Origin: Acholeplasmatales bacterium
GTDB lineage: Bacteria > Bacillota_I > Bacilli_A > Acholeplasmatales > Anaeroplasmataceae
DNA length: 52,739 bases
Direction of reading: 5' to 3'
NCBI GenBank assembly: GCA_024697825.1
Contig: JAILEP010000009.1
Location: 1-52,739, forward strand
This document shows, piece by piece, positions 1-7,988 of the stretch (positions within the stretch are counted from its first letter, which is position 1; the number at the start of each line of letters is the position of its first letter). A program made the translations under genes and the position numbers. Below the pieces are notes generated by a model. That model ran no database searches. It saw nothing but the letters and a program-made list of their open reading frames with translations, and was not told the DNA's origin.

Positions 1-37
1 TAAAAAACAATAGTAGGATTAAATAATCCAAATAAAA

Positions 38-77
38 AATAGGTTCAAATCTAGACTAATCTAGAAATGAACCTATT
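38..77 (-). terminator. Terminator of the M18 aminopeptidase gene
   Basis: Inverted repeat with arms 38-55 and 60-77: 16 of 18 positions pair, with a two-base A/A mismatch, around a 4-nt loop. An A-run at 34-39 reads as a U-tract on the minus strand. The gene stop lies 15 nt away, so this is the natural end of that transcript. Bases 1-37 hold no gene that I can see. Confidence 0.8.
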
Positions 78-91
78 TTCATTTTATATAA

Positions 92-1465
92 TTATTTTAT
101 ATCTTTAATAAATGCAATGTAGCCCTTGTATGCTTCATATACATCAGCCTTTGAAACTACTTCAAATGGTGCATGCATTGAAAGAACTGGAATACCTGCA
201 TCAATTACATTCATATTTAGGTTTGCAAGGATATAGGCAATTGTGCCTCCTCCACCTTGGTCTACTCTACCAAGCTCAGCTGTTTGATATGAAATCTTAT
301 TAGAATCCATAACATTTCTAATCATTGCCATAAATTCTGGCATTGCGTCATTACAGCCTGACTTACCACGAGCACCTGTGTATTTGTTGAATGTTAATCC
401 CTTACCTAAATAAGAAGAATTTTTCTTTTCAAATACACCTGGGTATAATGGGTCAAAGCCTGCAGATACATCGCTTGATAGCATATAAGAATTAGTTAAT
501 GTATTTCTTAGCATTAAATCATTATAGCCATCCTTTGATTTAGAAATTAATTCTGCGATTACATTTTCAAACCATCTAGACTGTGCACCTGTTGCACCAA
601 CAGAGCCGATTTCCTCCTTGTCTACTAAAACAGCACAAGAAGTTCTTTCTGTTTCCTTTGTATCAAGAACTGCTCTAAGTGATGTATAAGCACAAACCTT
701 ATCATCATGACCATAGCCTAAAACCATAGAAGAATCTAAGCCCATTGATCTAGCCTTGCCCTGAGGTAAGATTTCAAGCTCACTTGATAAGAAATCCTCT
801 TCCTCAATATTGTATTTTTCCTTGAGGATATTTAGGATTAGCTTTTTAACTGGTTCCTTTTCTTCATCCTTTAAAGGCATAGAACCAACTGTGATATCTA
901 AATCCTCTCCCTCAATAACCTTTGTACCAGGCTTTGTGTTTTTGTCCTGTGCTAGATGTGGAAGTAAATCTGTAATACAAATTACTGGGTCATTATCATC
1001 CTCACCAATAACTACGTTGATAACAGTTCCATCCTTTTTAACAACTACACCATGAATTGCAAGAGGTCTAGCAACCCACTGATACTTAACGATTCCACCA
1101 TAGTAGTGAGTATCTAGTAGTGCAAAATCAGAGCTTTCATATAATGGATTTTGCTTTAAATCTAGTCTTGGTGAATCAATATGTGCACCTAAGATATTTA
1201 ATCCCTTTTCAATATCTTCCTTACCTACAATAAATGCAGCTACATTTTTTCCGCGGTTTACAGCGTAAACCTTATCTCCTGCCTTAACAGACGTTAAAGT
1301 CTTAAGGTCTTTAAAACCATTTTCCTCTAATACCTTAACAGAATAAGAAGTGATTTCTCTTTCTGTTTTGTTGTTTGATAGGAACTCGATATATTCGTCA
1401 TTAAATTTGAATAAATCCTTTAATTCCTTATCAGTGTACTTTTTCCATGCGTTTTCTGAATACAT
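92..1465 (-). CDS. M18 family zinc aminopeptidase (aminopeptidase I)
   Basis: Cytoplasmic dinuclear-zinc exopeptidase of family M18, predicted to release N-terminal residues from peptides. The 457-residue protein is of normal family length. It shows the expected metal and catalytic blocks: GAHIDSPRLD (first His/Asp ligand pair), LVDKEEIGSVGATG (the Glu-Glu pair holding catalytic base and ligand), SSDVSAGFDP, and the C-terminal LSMHAPFEVVSKAD with the last His ligand. I chose the ATG at 1463-1465 because AGGAGG lies about 7 nt upstream on the minus strand; the frame is open farther upstream to 1498 but has no ribosome site there. No signal peptide. It is transcribed alone, divergently from the pseudouridine synthase gene, and ends at a hairpin terminator. 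Substrate preference cannot be read from sequence. Confidence 0.93.
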   Translation of the reverse strand: MYSENAWKKYTDKELKDLFKFNDEYIEFLSNNKTEREITSYSVKVLEENGFKDLKTLTSVKAGDKVYAVNRGKNVAAFIVGKEDIEKGLNILGAHIDSPRLDLKQNPLYESSDFALLDTHYYGGIVKYQWVARPLAIHGVVVKKDGTVINVVIGEDDNDPVICITDLLPHLAQDKNTKPGTKVIEGEDLDITVGSMPLKDEEKEPVKKLILNILKEKYNIEEEDFLSSELEILPQGKARSMGLDSSMVLGYGHDDKVCAYTSLRAVLDTKETERTSCAVLVDKEEIGSVGATGAQSRWFENVIAELISKSKDGYNDLMLRNTLTNSYMLSSDVSAGFDPLYPGVFEKKNSSYLGKGLTFNKYTGARGKSGCNDAMPEFMAMIRNVMDSNKISYQTAELGRVDQGGGGTIAYILANLNMNVIDAGIPVLSMHAPFEVVSKADVYEAYKGYIAFIKDIK

Positions 1466-1532
1466 ATTAATAACCTCCTGTATCATTATATTATACACTA
1501 GTTTGATATTTTTGGAATATAAAATTTTTTTC

Positions 1533-1561
1533 TTTAGATTTATATCTAAATATGGTATACT
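1533..1561 (+). promoter_or_regulatory. Promoter with an overlapping inverted repeat, before the pseudouridine synthase gene
   Basis: An extended -10 (TG-G-TATACT, -10 hexamer at 1556-1561) with a weak -35 TTTAGA at 1533-1538, spacing 17. The -35 lies in the left arm of a perfect inverted repeat, TTTAGAT-N4-ATCTAAA (1533-1550), which could be an operator. The regulator is unknown. Confidence 0.5.
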
Positions 1562-1596
1562 ACGAAGTGAGTTTTACTAGAATGAAGGTGATTGTC

Positions 1597-2325
1597 GTGG
1601 ATGATAATAGGGAAAGACTTCAGAAGGTTCTGGCAGCATGTGGTGTAGCCTCAAGAAGAAAGTGTGAGGAATATATTACAGCTGGAAGAGTTAAGGTTAA
1701 TGGAGAAACCGTAACTGAGCTAGGAACTAAGGTTTCAAAGAAGGATTTAATCCAGGTTGATGGTAAGTATTTACAGCGTGAGGAGCTTGTTTATTATGTA
1801 ATGAATAAGCCTACTGGCTATTTAACTACTGTCAGCGACCCTAAGGGCCGTAGAACTGTAATGGATCTGCTTGAGCCTGAAACAAAGAAAAAGAGAATAT
1901 TCCCAATTGGTAGATTAGATTATGATACATCAGGAGTTTTATTATTAACAAATGATGGTGATTTATCTTATAGACTTACAAGAAGTAATAAGGAAATCGA
2001 AAAAACTTACCAGGTAAGAGTTGAGGGTATCATTAACCAGACTGCTGTAACAAACCTTATTAAGGGTGTTATGATTGATGGTGTAATGACTAAGCGTGCT
2101 AAGATTGAAATTTTAGGCTTAGATAGAGTCAATAATTCGACTTTACTTACTATCACAATTACAGAAGGACGTAATCGTCAGGTAAGAAAGATGTGCGAAA
2201 CAGTAGGCTTCCCAGTTAAGAAGCTTAAGAGAATTGAGTTTGGCACTATTACCTTAGAGGGCTTATCAGTTGGAAGCTATAGACCTCTTAAGCCACATGA
2301 GATCAAGAAATTATATAGTTTGTAA
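1597..2325 (+). CDS. RsuA/RluB-type rRNA pseudouridine synthase
   Basis: Converts a specific rRNA uridine to pseudouridine. About 242 residues. An N-terminal S4 RNA-binding domain starts with RLQKVLAACGVASRRKCEE, followed by the catalytic domain with the RsuA-family motif GRLDYDTSGVLLLTNDG, whose Asp is the nucleophile, and the EGRNRQVRKM motif near the C-terminus. The start is taken as GTG at 1597 because AAGGTGAT lies 5 nt upstream. The ATG at 1582 is in frame but has no ribosome site. The gene ends just before cmk, whose -35 box overlaps this stop codon. In Firmicutes the RluB-type enzyme acts on 23S rRNA near position 2605, but the exact target here is inference. Confidence 0.9.
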   Translation: MDDNRERLQKVLAACGVASRRKCEEYITAGRVKVNGETVTELGTKVSKKDLIQVDGKYLQREELVYYVMNKPTGYLTTVSDPKGRRTVMDLLEPETKKKRIFPIGRLDYDTSGVLLLTNDGDLSYRLTRSNKEIEKTYQVRVEGIINQTAVTNLIKGVMIDGVMTKRAKIEILGLDRVNNSTLLTITITEGRNRQVRKMCETVGFPVKKLKRIEFGTITLEGLSVGSYRPLKPHEIKKLYSL

Positions 2326-2348
2326 AAAACTATTATTTGTGGTAAAAT
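2320..2348 (+). promoter_or_regulatory. Promoter of cmk and the downstream operon
   Basis: TTGTAA (2320-2325), 17-bp spacer, TAAAAT (2343-2348), with TGG before the -10 making an extended -10. The -35 overlaps the stop codon of the preceding gene. A start point near 2355 would give a short leader to cmk. Confidence 0.65.
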
Positions 2349-2370
2349 ATTAATGTTAGGATTGAGTTGT

Positions 2371-3024
2371 ATGGAGAAATTCGTTGTGGCCATTGATGGT
2401 CCAGCAGGTTCAGGTAAATCATCAATCTCTAAGATCGTTGCAGACACCTTAAATTTTACAAGAATTAATACTGGTGCAATGTATCGTGCTATCGCTTTAG
2501 AGGCACAAAAGAGAAATATTGATTTAACTGATGAAAGTAAATATGATTTTTTAGATGATATCACAGTTGTCTATGATAACGGGGTTACTAAGGTAAATGG
2601 AGAACCCGTTGATAATGAGGCTCTTAAGGGTGCTTCAAAGGCAGCATCTGAATGCTCTAAGCTTAAAAGAGTTAGAGATAGGATGCTAACATTCCAAAGA
2701 AATTCTGCGATAGGCAAGGTTTTAATGGATGGTAGAGATATCGGAACAGTCGTATTTCCTGATGCTGACGTAAAAATCTATCTTGATGCAAGCGCTGAAG
2801 AACGTGCAAAGCGTAGATATTTAGAGATTAAGGGTACTCCTATTGAAAAGCCTTATGATGAAATTCTAAAGGAGATTAACGACCGTGACTATGAAGATAA
2901 GCACAGACCGATTGCTCCATTAAAGCAGGCAGACGATGCTATATTAATAGACACTACATCACTTACAATTGATGAGGTTGTTAATAAAATAATTAGTCTA
3001 ATAAATGAAAAGTTGAGAGGATAA
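2371..3024 (+). CDS. cmk: Cytidylate kinase
   Basis: Phosphorylates CMP and dCMP to the diphosphates, using ATP, in the cytoplasm. The 217-residue protein has the P-loop AIDGPAGSGKSSISK near the N-terminus, the CMP-binding region TGAMYRAIALEA, and the DGRDIGTVVFPDADVKIYLDAS block typical of Cmk, followed by the RRYLE lid segment. I chose ATG 2371 because AGGA lies 9 nt upstream; the in-frame ATG at 2353 sits within the predicted promoter/start region. It is first in the classic Firmicutes order cmk, S1-like gene, der, gpsA, and only 6 nt separate it from the S1-like gene. Confidence 0.96.
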   Translation: MEKFVVAIDGPAGSGKSSISKIVADTLNFTRINTGAMYRAIALEAQKRNIDLTDESKYDFLDDITVVYDNGVTKVNGEPVDNEALKGASKAASECSKLKRVRDRMLTFQRNSAIGKVLMDGRDIGTVVFPDADVKIYLDASAEERAKRRYLEIKGTPIEKPYDEILKEINDRDYEDKHRPIAPLKQADDAILIDTTSLTIDEVVNKIISLINEKLRG

Positions 3025-3030
3025 TAGATT

Positions 3031-4428
3031 ATGGAAAATATGTCAATGGAAGAATTATTAAAGAGCTATGATGAAGATCAGGTTAAGCGTGGTGAGGTAC
3101 TTGAGGGTACAATCATTTCTATGCCTGATGATAAGACAGTAGTCGTAGCAATCAAGAACACAGAAGGTACACTTCATCTTGATCACTATACAAAGGACAA
3201 GAATGTTACATCATTCAAGGAGGTTGTTAAGGTTGGCGACACTATTAAGGTTAAGGTTGCAACTATTACAACAAGAGAAACTAAGAATGAAGAGCATACA
3301 AAGATTTTATTATCATGCTTAGATATCGTTGATGAAAAGGTTATTGAGGAATTAAAGTCTTTAACAGAGGCTGGTACTCCTGTAACAGTTTTAGTTGATA
3401 GAGCAGCAGATAATAAGGGCTATGTAGCAACTTATAAGGGTGTTTCATTATTCATCCCAAGAAGTATGTCTACAGCAGCTGTAGTTCCTGGTAAGGAAGT
3501 AGAGGTAAAGCTTGTTACTGTTGAAGAAAATGAAGGCAGAACAAAGATTATTGCTTCTCGTAGAGAAATTGAAAATGCTGAATACAATGAAGGCAGAGAA
3601 AAGGAATTAGAAGGAATTAATGAGGGTGACGTATTAACTGGTAAGGTTATCAAGATTGAAAAGTACGGCGCAATCGTTAAGTTCAATTATGTAACTGGCT
3701 TATTATTAGCTGGTCAGGTTTCTCATCAGTTTGTTGATATCACTAAGGAATTAACAGTTGGTCAGGATATCGAGGTTAAGGTAATTAAGAAGGAAAATGG
3801 TAAATTAAATCTTTCTCGCAAGGCTTTAATTGATTCACCATTTACTACATTCGTTAAGGCAAACAAGGTTTCTGATACAGTTAAGGGTAAGGTTACAAAT
3901 AAGTTACCTTATGGCTTATTAATCGAGCTTGCAGAAGGTGTTAAGGGATTATTACATGTAAATGAATATTCTTATAACCCTAATGATAATTTCGCTGCAT
4001 CTGTAAAGATTGGTGATGAGATTGAGGTTTCAATCATCAATATTGCAGAGGATAAGGAAAGAATTTCATTATCTCGTAAGCCATTATTAGATAATCCTTG
4101 GGCAAATGTAACTGCTAAGGCAGGCGATACAACAACTGCTAAGGTTACTGATGTAAACGAAAAGGGCTTAAAGGTTGATGCATTCGGTGTTGAAGGCTTC
4201 GTACCTGCAAGTGAAGCAACAAAGGAAAAGGGAAATTTAGCAGACTTCTTCGCAGTAGGCGATGAGGTTGAGGTTATCGTTTTAGATGTTAAGCCAAGAG
4301 AGTGGAAGCTAAAGCTTTCTATTAACAAGCTAAAGGATGCTAAGGAAAGAAAGGAATTTGAAAAGCATTTAACTACTGAGGAAAGTCCAGTAACTATTGG
4401 TGATGCTTTAAATTCTGAAGACAAGTAA
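3031..4428 (+). CDS. S1 RNA-binding domain protein (ribosomal protein S1-like)
   Basis: 465 residues made almost entirely of S1-type OB-fold repeats. I count five, beginning near residues 20, 115, 195, 280 and 365. The third and fourth have the best RNA-binding signatures (for example GKVIKIEKYGAIVKF and GKVTNKLPYGLLIEL). This size and location match the Firmicutes S1 homologue between cmk and der, which resembles E. coli S1 but is shorter. A role in binding mRNA or the ribosome is known for the family; whether it is an essential translation factor in this organism is unknown. GAGAGG lies 10 nt before the ATG. The C-terminal tail is acidic and charged. Confidence 0.88.
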   Translation: MENMSMEELLKSYDEDQVKRGEVLEGTIISMPDDKTVVVAIKNTEGTLHLDHYTKDKNVTSFKEVVKVGDTIKVKVATITTRETKNEEHTKILLSCLDIVDEKVIEELKSLTEAGTPVTVLVDRAADNKGYVATYKGVSLFIPRSMSTAAVVPGKEVEVKLVTVEENEGRTKIIASRREIENAEYNEGREKELEGINEGDVLTGKVIKIEKYGAIVKFNYVTGLLLAGQVSHQFVDITKELTVGQDIEVKVIKKENGKLNLSRKALIDSPFTTFVKANKVSDTVKGKVTNKLPYGLLIELAEGVKGLLHVNEYSYNPNDNFAASVKIGDEIEVSIINIAEDKERISLSRKPLLDNPWANVTAKAGDTTTAKVTDVNEKGLKVDAFGVEGFVPASEATKEKGNLADFFAVGDEVEVIVLDVKPREWKLKLSINKLKDAKERKEFEKHLTTEESPVTIGDALNSEDK

Positions 4429-4456
4429 AAAAATATAAAAACTGGTGGTGATAACT

Positions 4457-5761
4457 ATGTTACCAAAGGTAGCAATCGTAGGTAGACCAAATGTTGGTAA
4501 ATCTACCCTATTTAACCGTATTATTGGTGAAAGGTTATCCATTACTGATGATCAACCAGGCGTAACAAGAGATAGAATATACTCAAAGGCGTCTTGGCTT
4601 TCAAAGGAATTTTTCTTGATTGATACAGGGGGCATAGAGCTAGGTGATGCTCCCTTTTTAACAGAAATAAAGGCTCAGGCAGAAATTGCCATGGATGAGG
4701 CTGATGTTATTGTATTTGTGGTTGATTGCCGTAGTGGCGTAACAGAAGACGATAATTATATCGCAAAATTATTATATAAAACTAACAAGCCTGTTATACT
4801 TGCAGTCAACAAGGTGGATGATCAGAAGTTTAAGGAGAATGTTTATGAATTCTATTCTTTAGGCTTCGGTGATCCTGTTGCAATATCTTCAGGCCATGGT
4901 ATCGGTGTAGGTAATCTACTTGATACTATTATTAATGAATTCCCAGCTAAGCAGCAGGAGGAGAATGATGATGCAATTAAGTTTGCAATCATTGGTCGTC
5001 CTAATGTAGGTAAGTCATCTTTAACAAATGCTTTATTAAATGAGAATAGAGATATTGTTTCACCTATCGCAGGTACAACAAGAGATTCTATTGACTCACG
5101 CTTTAGAGCATATGATAAGGAATATGTAGTAATTGATACTGCAGGCTTAAAAAAGCGTGGTAAGATTTATGAGAATATTGACAAATATTCTTCTATAAGA
5201 AGTATTGACTCAATTGGTCGTGCTGATGTAGTATTATTAGTGCTTGATGCAGGTACTGGTATTCAGGAGCAGGACACACATGTTGGTCAGTATATCGAGG
5301 AATTTAACAGACCTTGTATCATTGTTGTTAATAAGTGGGATCTAGTTGAAAAGGATTCTAAGACAATGCAGAAATGGATTAATGATGTTAGAGCAGTCTA
5401 TAAATATTTAGATTACGCTCCAATTGTATTCCTTTCAGCTAAGGAGAATAAGAGAGTTCAAACTCTATTCCCAGAAATTGATCGTGCTTATGAAGCATAT
5501 TATAAGAGAGTATCTACATCTGTATTTAATGATGTAGTGAGTGAGGCTGTATTAATGTTCCCACCATCAGAATTTAATGGTGGTACATTAAAGGTATATT
5601 ATGGCTCTCAGGTTGGTGTTGAGCCTCCTACATTTGCAATTTTTGTAAATGAGCCAAAATATTTACATTTCTCTTATAAGAGATATCTTGAAAATCAGAT
5701 TAGAAAGAATTTCGACTTTTATGCAACACCTATTAAGTTAGAATTCAGAAAGAGGGACTAA
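4457..5761 (+). CDS. der: Ribosome-assembly GTPase Der (EngA)
   Basis: Tandem-domain GTPase needed for 50S subunit maturation. The 434-residue protein has two complete G domains. The first has G1 GRPNVGKST, G3 DTGG and G4 NKVD; the second has G1 GRPNVGKSS, G3 DTAG and G4 NKWD. A C-terminal KH-like domain follows from about residue 350. I chose ATG 4457 (protein begins MLPKVAIVGRP) because GGTGGTGAT sits just upstream. It lies in the cmk/S1/der/gpsA order with only short gaps, so it is probably co-transcribed. Confidence 0.97.
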   Translation: MLPKVAIVGRPNVGKSTLFNRIIGERLSITDDQPGVTRDRIYSKASWLSKEFFLIDTGGIELGDAPFLTEIKAQAEIAMDEADVIVFVVDCRSGVTEDDNYIAKLLYKTNKPVILAVNKVDDQKFKENVYEFYSLGFGDPVAISSGHGIGVGNLLDTIINEFPAKQQEENDDAIKFAIIGRPNVGKSSLTNALLNENRDIVSPIAGTTRDSIDSRFRAYDKEYVVIDTAGLKKRGKIYENIDKYSSIRSIDSIGRADVVLLVLDAGTGIQEQDTHVGQYIEEFNRPCIIVVNKWDLVEKDSKTMQKWINDVRAVYKYLDYAPIVFLSAKENKRVQTLFPEIDRAYEAYYKRVSTSVFNDVVSEAVLMFPPSEFNGGTLKVYYGSQVGVEPPTFAIFVNEPKYLHFSYKRYLENQIRKNFDFYATPIKLEFRKRD

Positions 5762-5765
5762 TTTT

Positions 5766-6767
5766 ATGAACGTTTCGGTTATTGGTGGAGGAGCGTGGGG
5801 TACTACTTTAGCGCAGGCTCTAGCTGATAATGAACATCAGGTTTTAATTAGAGATATTAACCCTGAGTTTGTCAAAAAAATCAATGAGAAGCATTTACAT
5901 CCATTTTTTGATAAGGTTATACCTTCAAGCATTAAGGCAACCCTTGATTTAGATGAGACAATTGCCTTCTCAGACGTGCTTGTTCTTTGTGTTCCTACAA
6001 AGGCAATGCGCTCAGTATTAACTGAGATTGGTGCAAAAATAACTGCAAAGAAGTTATTTATTAATGTAAGTAAGGGTATTGAGCCTAATACTTCAAAGAG
6101 AGTTTCTGAAATTGTAAAGGAAGTAATTAAACCTGAATTCTTAAGAGGCTATGTAGCCTTATCAGGTCCATCTCACGCAGAAGAGATGATTGATAGAAAG
6201 ATTACTTCACTTGTTGCAAGCTCTACTGATGAGTCTTTAGCAAAAGAAGTTCAGCAGCTATTCGCAAATGAAAAATATTTAAGAGTTTATACAACTAACG
6301 ATGTTGTTGGTGTAGAAACTGGTGGTGCCATGAAGAATGCAATCGCAATTGTTTCTGGTATTGCCTTTGGTATGGGCTTAGGCGAAAATGCTAGAGCTAT
6401 GCTTATAACTCGTGGTATTAAGGAAATTGTATCTATTGTCACTGTACTTGGTGGTTCAATGGAAACTGCATATGGCTTATCTGGAATTGGTGACTTAATT
6501 GTTACAGCTTCAAGTTTTAATTCAAGAAATTTCCAGTGTGGTAAGAGAATTGGTGAAGGACAGTCTGTTGAGGACTCAGTTGGTTCATCAGCTCAAACAG
6601 TAGAAGGAATTCGTGCTATTATTGCTGGTCACGAAATTGGCGTTAAATATGGAATTGAACTTCCAATTATTGATACTGCATTCGAATTAGTAAACGGCAA
6701 ATTAAATGCCAATGAGGCCTTAAGCAAGCTTATGTCTAGAAGCCTAAAGCAGGAGAGATATTGGTAG
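5766..6767 (+). CDS. gpsA: NAD(P)H-dependent glycerol-3-phosphate dehydrogenase
   Basis: Reduces dihydroxyacetone phosphate to sn-glycerol 3-phosphate for phospholipid synthesis. 333 residues, normal length. The N-terminal Rossmann motif is GGGAWGTTLA. The conserved NVSKGIEP and ALSGPSHAEE segments follow, and the catalytic Lys is in GGAMKNAIAI. The C-terminal domain carries the GLSGIGDLIVT motif. It begins 4 nt after der with AGAGGGA upstream and is followed after 13 nt by degV, so der-gpsA-degV looks like one transcript. Confidence 0.97.
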   Translation: MNVSVIGGGAWGTTLAQALADNEHQVLIRDINPEFVKKINEKHLHPFFDKVIPSSIKATLDLDETIAFSDVLVLCVPTKAMRSVLTEIGAKITAKKLFINVSKGIEPNTSKRVSEIVKEVIKPEFLRGYVALSGPSHAEEMIDRKITSLVASSTDESLAKEVQQLFANEKYLRVYTTNDVVGVETGGAMKNAIAIVSGIAFGMGLGENARAMLITRGIKEIVSIVTVLGGSMETAYGLSGIGDLIVTASSFNSRNFQCGKRIGEGQSVEDSVGSSAQTVEGIRAIIAGHEIGVKYGIELPIIDTAFELVNGKLNANEALSKLMSRSLKQERYW

Positions 6768-6780
6768 GAGGTTTTGACCT

Positions 6781-7707
6781 ATGGTTAAATTTAAGGTAAT
6801 TACAGATTCATCAGCTGGCTTTTCTAAGGAAGACGCAGAAAAGTACAATGTAATAGTATTACCATTAACCTTATCATATGATAATAAGGATTATCGTGAT
6901 GGTATTGATATCACTACTGATGAATTTTATAATATGTTCTTTGAAAACCAGGAAAAGAAGGGATTAGCTAAGCTTGATGTCTTCGGTCTATTTAAAAAGG
7001 ATGACAAGGGCTTCCCTAAAACTTCAATGGTTACACCTGCTGTTTTTGAGGACACATTTAAAGAGGTGCTAAAGGATGGCTATGTTCCTGTAGTGCTTCC
7101 TATTTCTAAGGTATTATCTGGTACATTCCAGTCTGCAAATATTGCAAAGGATGAATTTGAGGATGATATTATTGTTGTTGAGGATTCAGCAACTGCCTTA
7201 GGCTCTGTTAAGGTATTTATTAAGGCCTTATGTAGCAAGGAATATGAAACTATAGATGATTTACGTGCTGAAATTGATTATTTAAGAAAGCATATTAATT
7301 TCTATGCAGTTCCTGAAACATTAGCTTATTTATCTAAGGGTGGTAGACTTGGTAAGTTCTCAGCAACTGTTGGTAATTTATTACATTTCAAGCCAATCAT
7401 TCAGCTAGATACTGAGGGTAAGCTTATTCCTATTGAAAAGCCAAGAGGATTAAAGCAGGCCTATAGAAGAGTTAATGAATATTTAGATATTAATCCAATT
7501 GACTGGTCAAGACCAGTAGAATTTGGTTATTCAACAAAGCCAGAAAATGTTGAACAGCTAATTGAAGCTTGCAAGCCTCATTTAACTGGTGAATATACAT
7601 GTGCACAGATTTCTCCAGTTGTAGGTGCTCATGTTGGACCTGGCGCTACAGCCTTTTTCTATGTCGCAACTAACGAGGTAGATAAAGACTTGGAGAAGAA
7701 AAAGTAA
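6781..7707 (+). CDS. DegV family fatty-acid-binding protein
   Basis: DegV/FakB-like protein of 308 residues. The N-terminal segment FKVITDSSAGFSKEDAEKY is the DegV signature. The ligand-binding elements TSMVTPAVFEDTF and PISKVLSGTFQSA are in place, as is SKGGRLGKFSATVGNLLHFKP in the second domain. FakB-type members bind a fatty acid that the kinase FakA phosphorylates. No fakA gene is in this window, so that partner is only inferred. AGGAGG lies about 10 nt before the ATG. It is last in the run from cmk, and I see no convincing hairpin terminator before the lysine riboswitch promoter. Confidence 0.9.
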   Translation: MVKFKVITDSSAGFSKEDAEKYNVIVLPLTLSYDNKDYRDGIDITTDEFYNMFFENQEKKGLAKLDVFGLFKKDDKGFPKTSMVTPAVFEDTFKEVLKDGYVPVVLPISKVLSGTFQSANIAKDEFEDDIIVVEDSATALGSVKVFIKALCSKEYETIDDLRAEIDYLRKHINFYAVPETLAYLSKGGRLGKFSATVGNLLHFKPIIQLDTEGKLIPIEKPRGLKQAYRRVNEYLDINPIDWSRPVEFGYSTKPENVEQLIEACKPHLTGEYTCAQISPVVGAHVGPGATAFFYVATNEVDKDLEKKK

Positions 7708-7714
7708 TAAACTA

Positions 7715-7743
7715 TTTACACATTTAACATTTTGTGTTAATAT
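7715..7743 (+). promoter_or_regulatory. Promoter of the lysA-dapFAB operon
   Basis: TTTACA (7715-7720), a 17-bp spacer, then TAATAT (7738-7743) preceded by TG-T, an extended -10. The predicted start near 7750 is just before the lysine riboswitch. Confidence 0.75.
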
Positions 7744-7754
7744 TGCAAGTGTAA

Positions 7755-7926
7755 AAATATTAGAGGTAGCAATGCAAATGAGTAATGTATAGAGAAGGCA
7801 TTCGATGAAATACATGAAAGGTAACCATTGCCGAATAGTAAATAGAGGCATTTATTTATTATGGGGATATAGGAAAGACTTATATCACTCCTACAATGTT
7901 GTAGAGGGGCTAAATTATTTATTCTT
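7755..7926 (+). promoter_or_regulatory. Lysine riboswitch (L box)
   Basis: Metabolite-sensing aptamer of the lysine class. The conserved segments appear in the right order: AGAGGTAGC at 7762-7770, GAGTAATG near 7780, AGAAGGCA at 7793-7800, GAAAGGTAACC at 7816-7826, TTGCCGAA at 7828-7835, the long P5-like arm, then GTAGAGGGGCTAAA closing P1 near 7911-7925. The downstream genes are lysA, dapF, dapA and dapB, the usual targets. An intrinsic terminator at 7944-7976 points to transcription attenuation, with lysine binding favouring termination. The 281-nt gap between degV and lysA is fully explained by promoter, aptamer and terminator. Confidence 0.93.
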
Positions 7927-7943
7927 TTTGACGAGATATTATT

Positions 7944-7976
7944 TATGAGAGCTCCAAAGGCTCTCATATTTTTTTT
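7944..7976 (+). terminator. Regulated terminator of the lysine riboswitch
   Basis: Arms ATGAGAGC (7945-7952) and GCTCTCAT (7960-7967), loop of 7 nt, then a U-rich tract to 7976. It sits between the aptamer and the lysA ribosome site, so it is the expression platform. Confidence 0.9.
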
Positions 7977-7988
7977 GAGGAGGTATTT

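Noticed and set aside
7582-7967. Minus-strand open frames across the degV end and lysine riboswitch
   Set aside because: They lie in the riboswitch and in a real gene, have no ribosome site, and the RNA explanation is much stronger.
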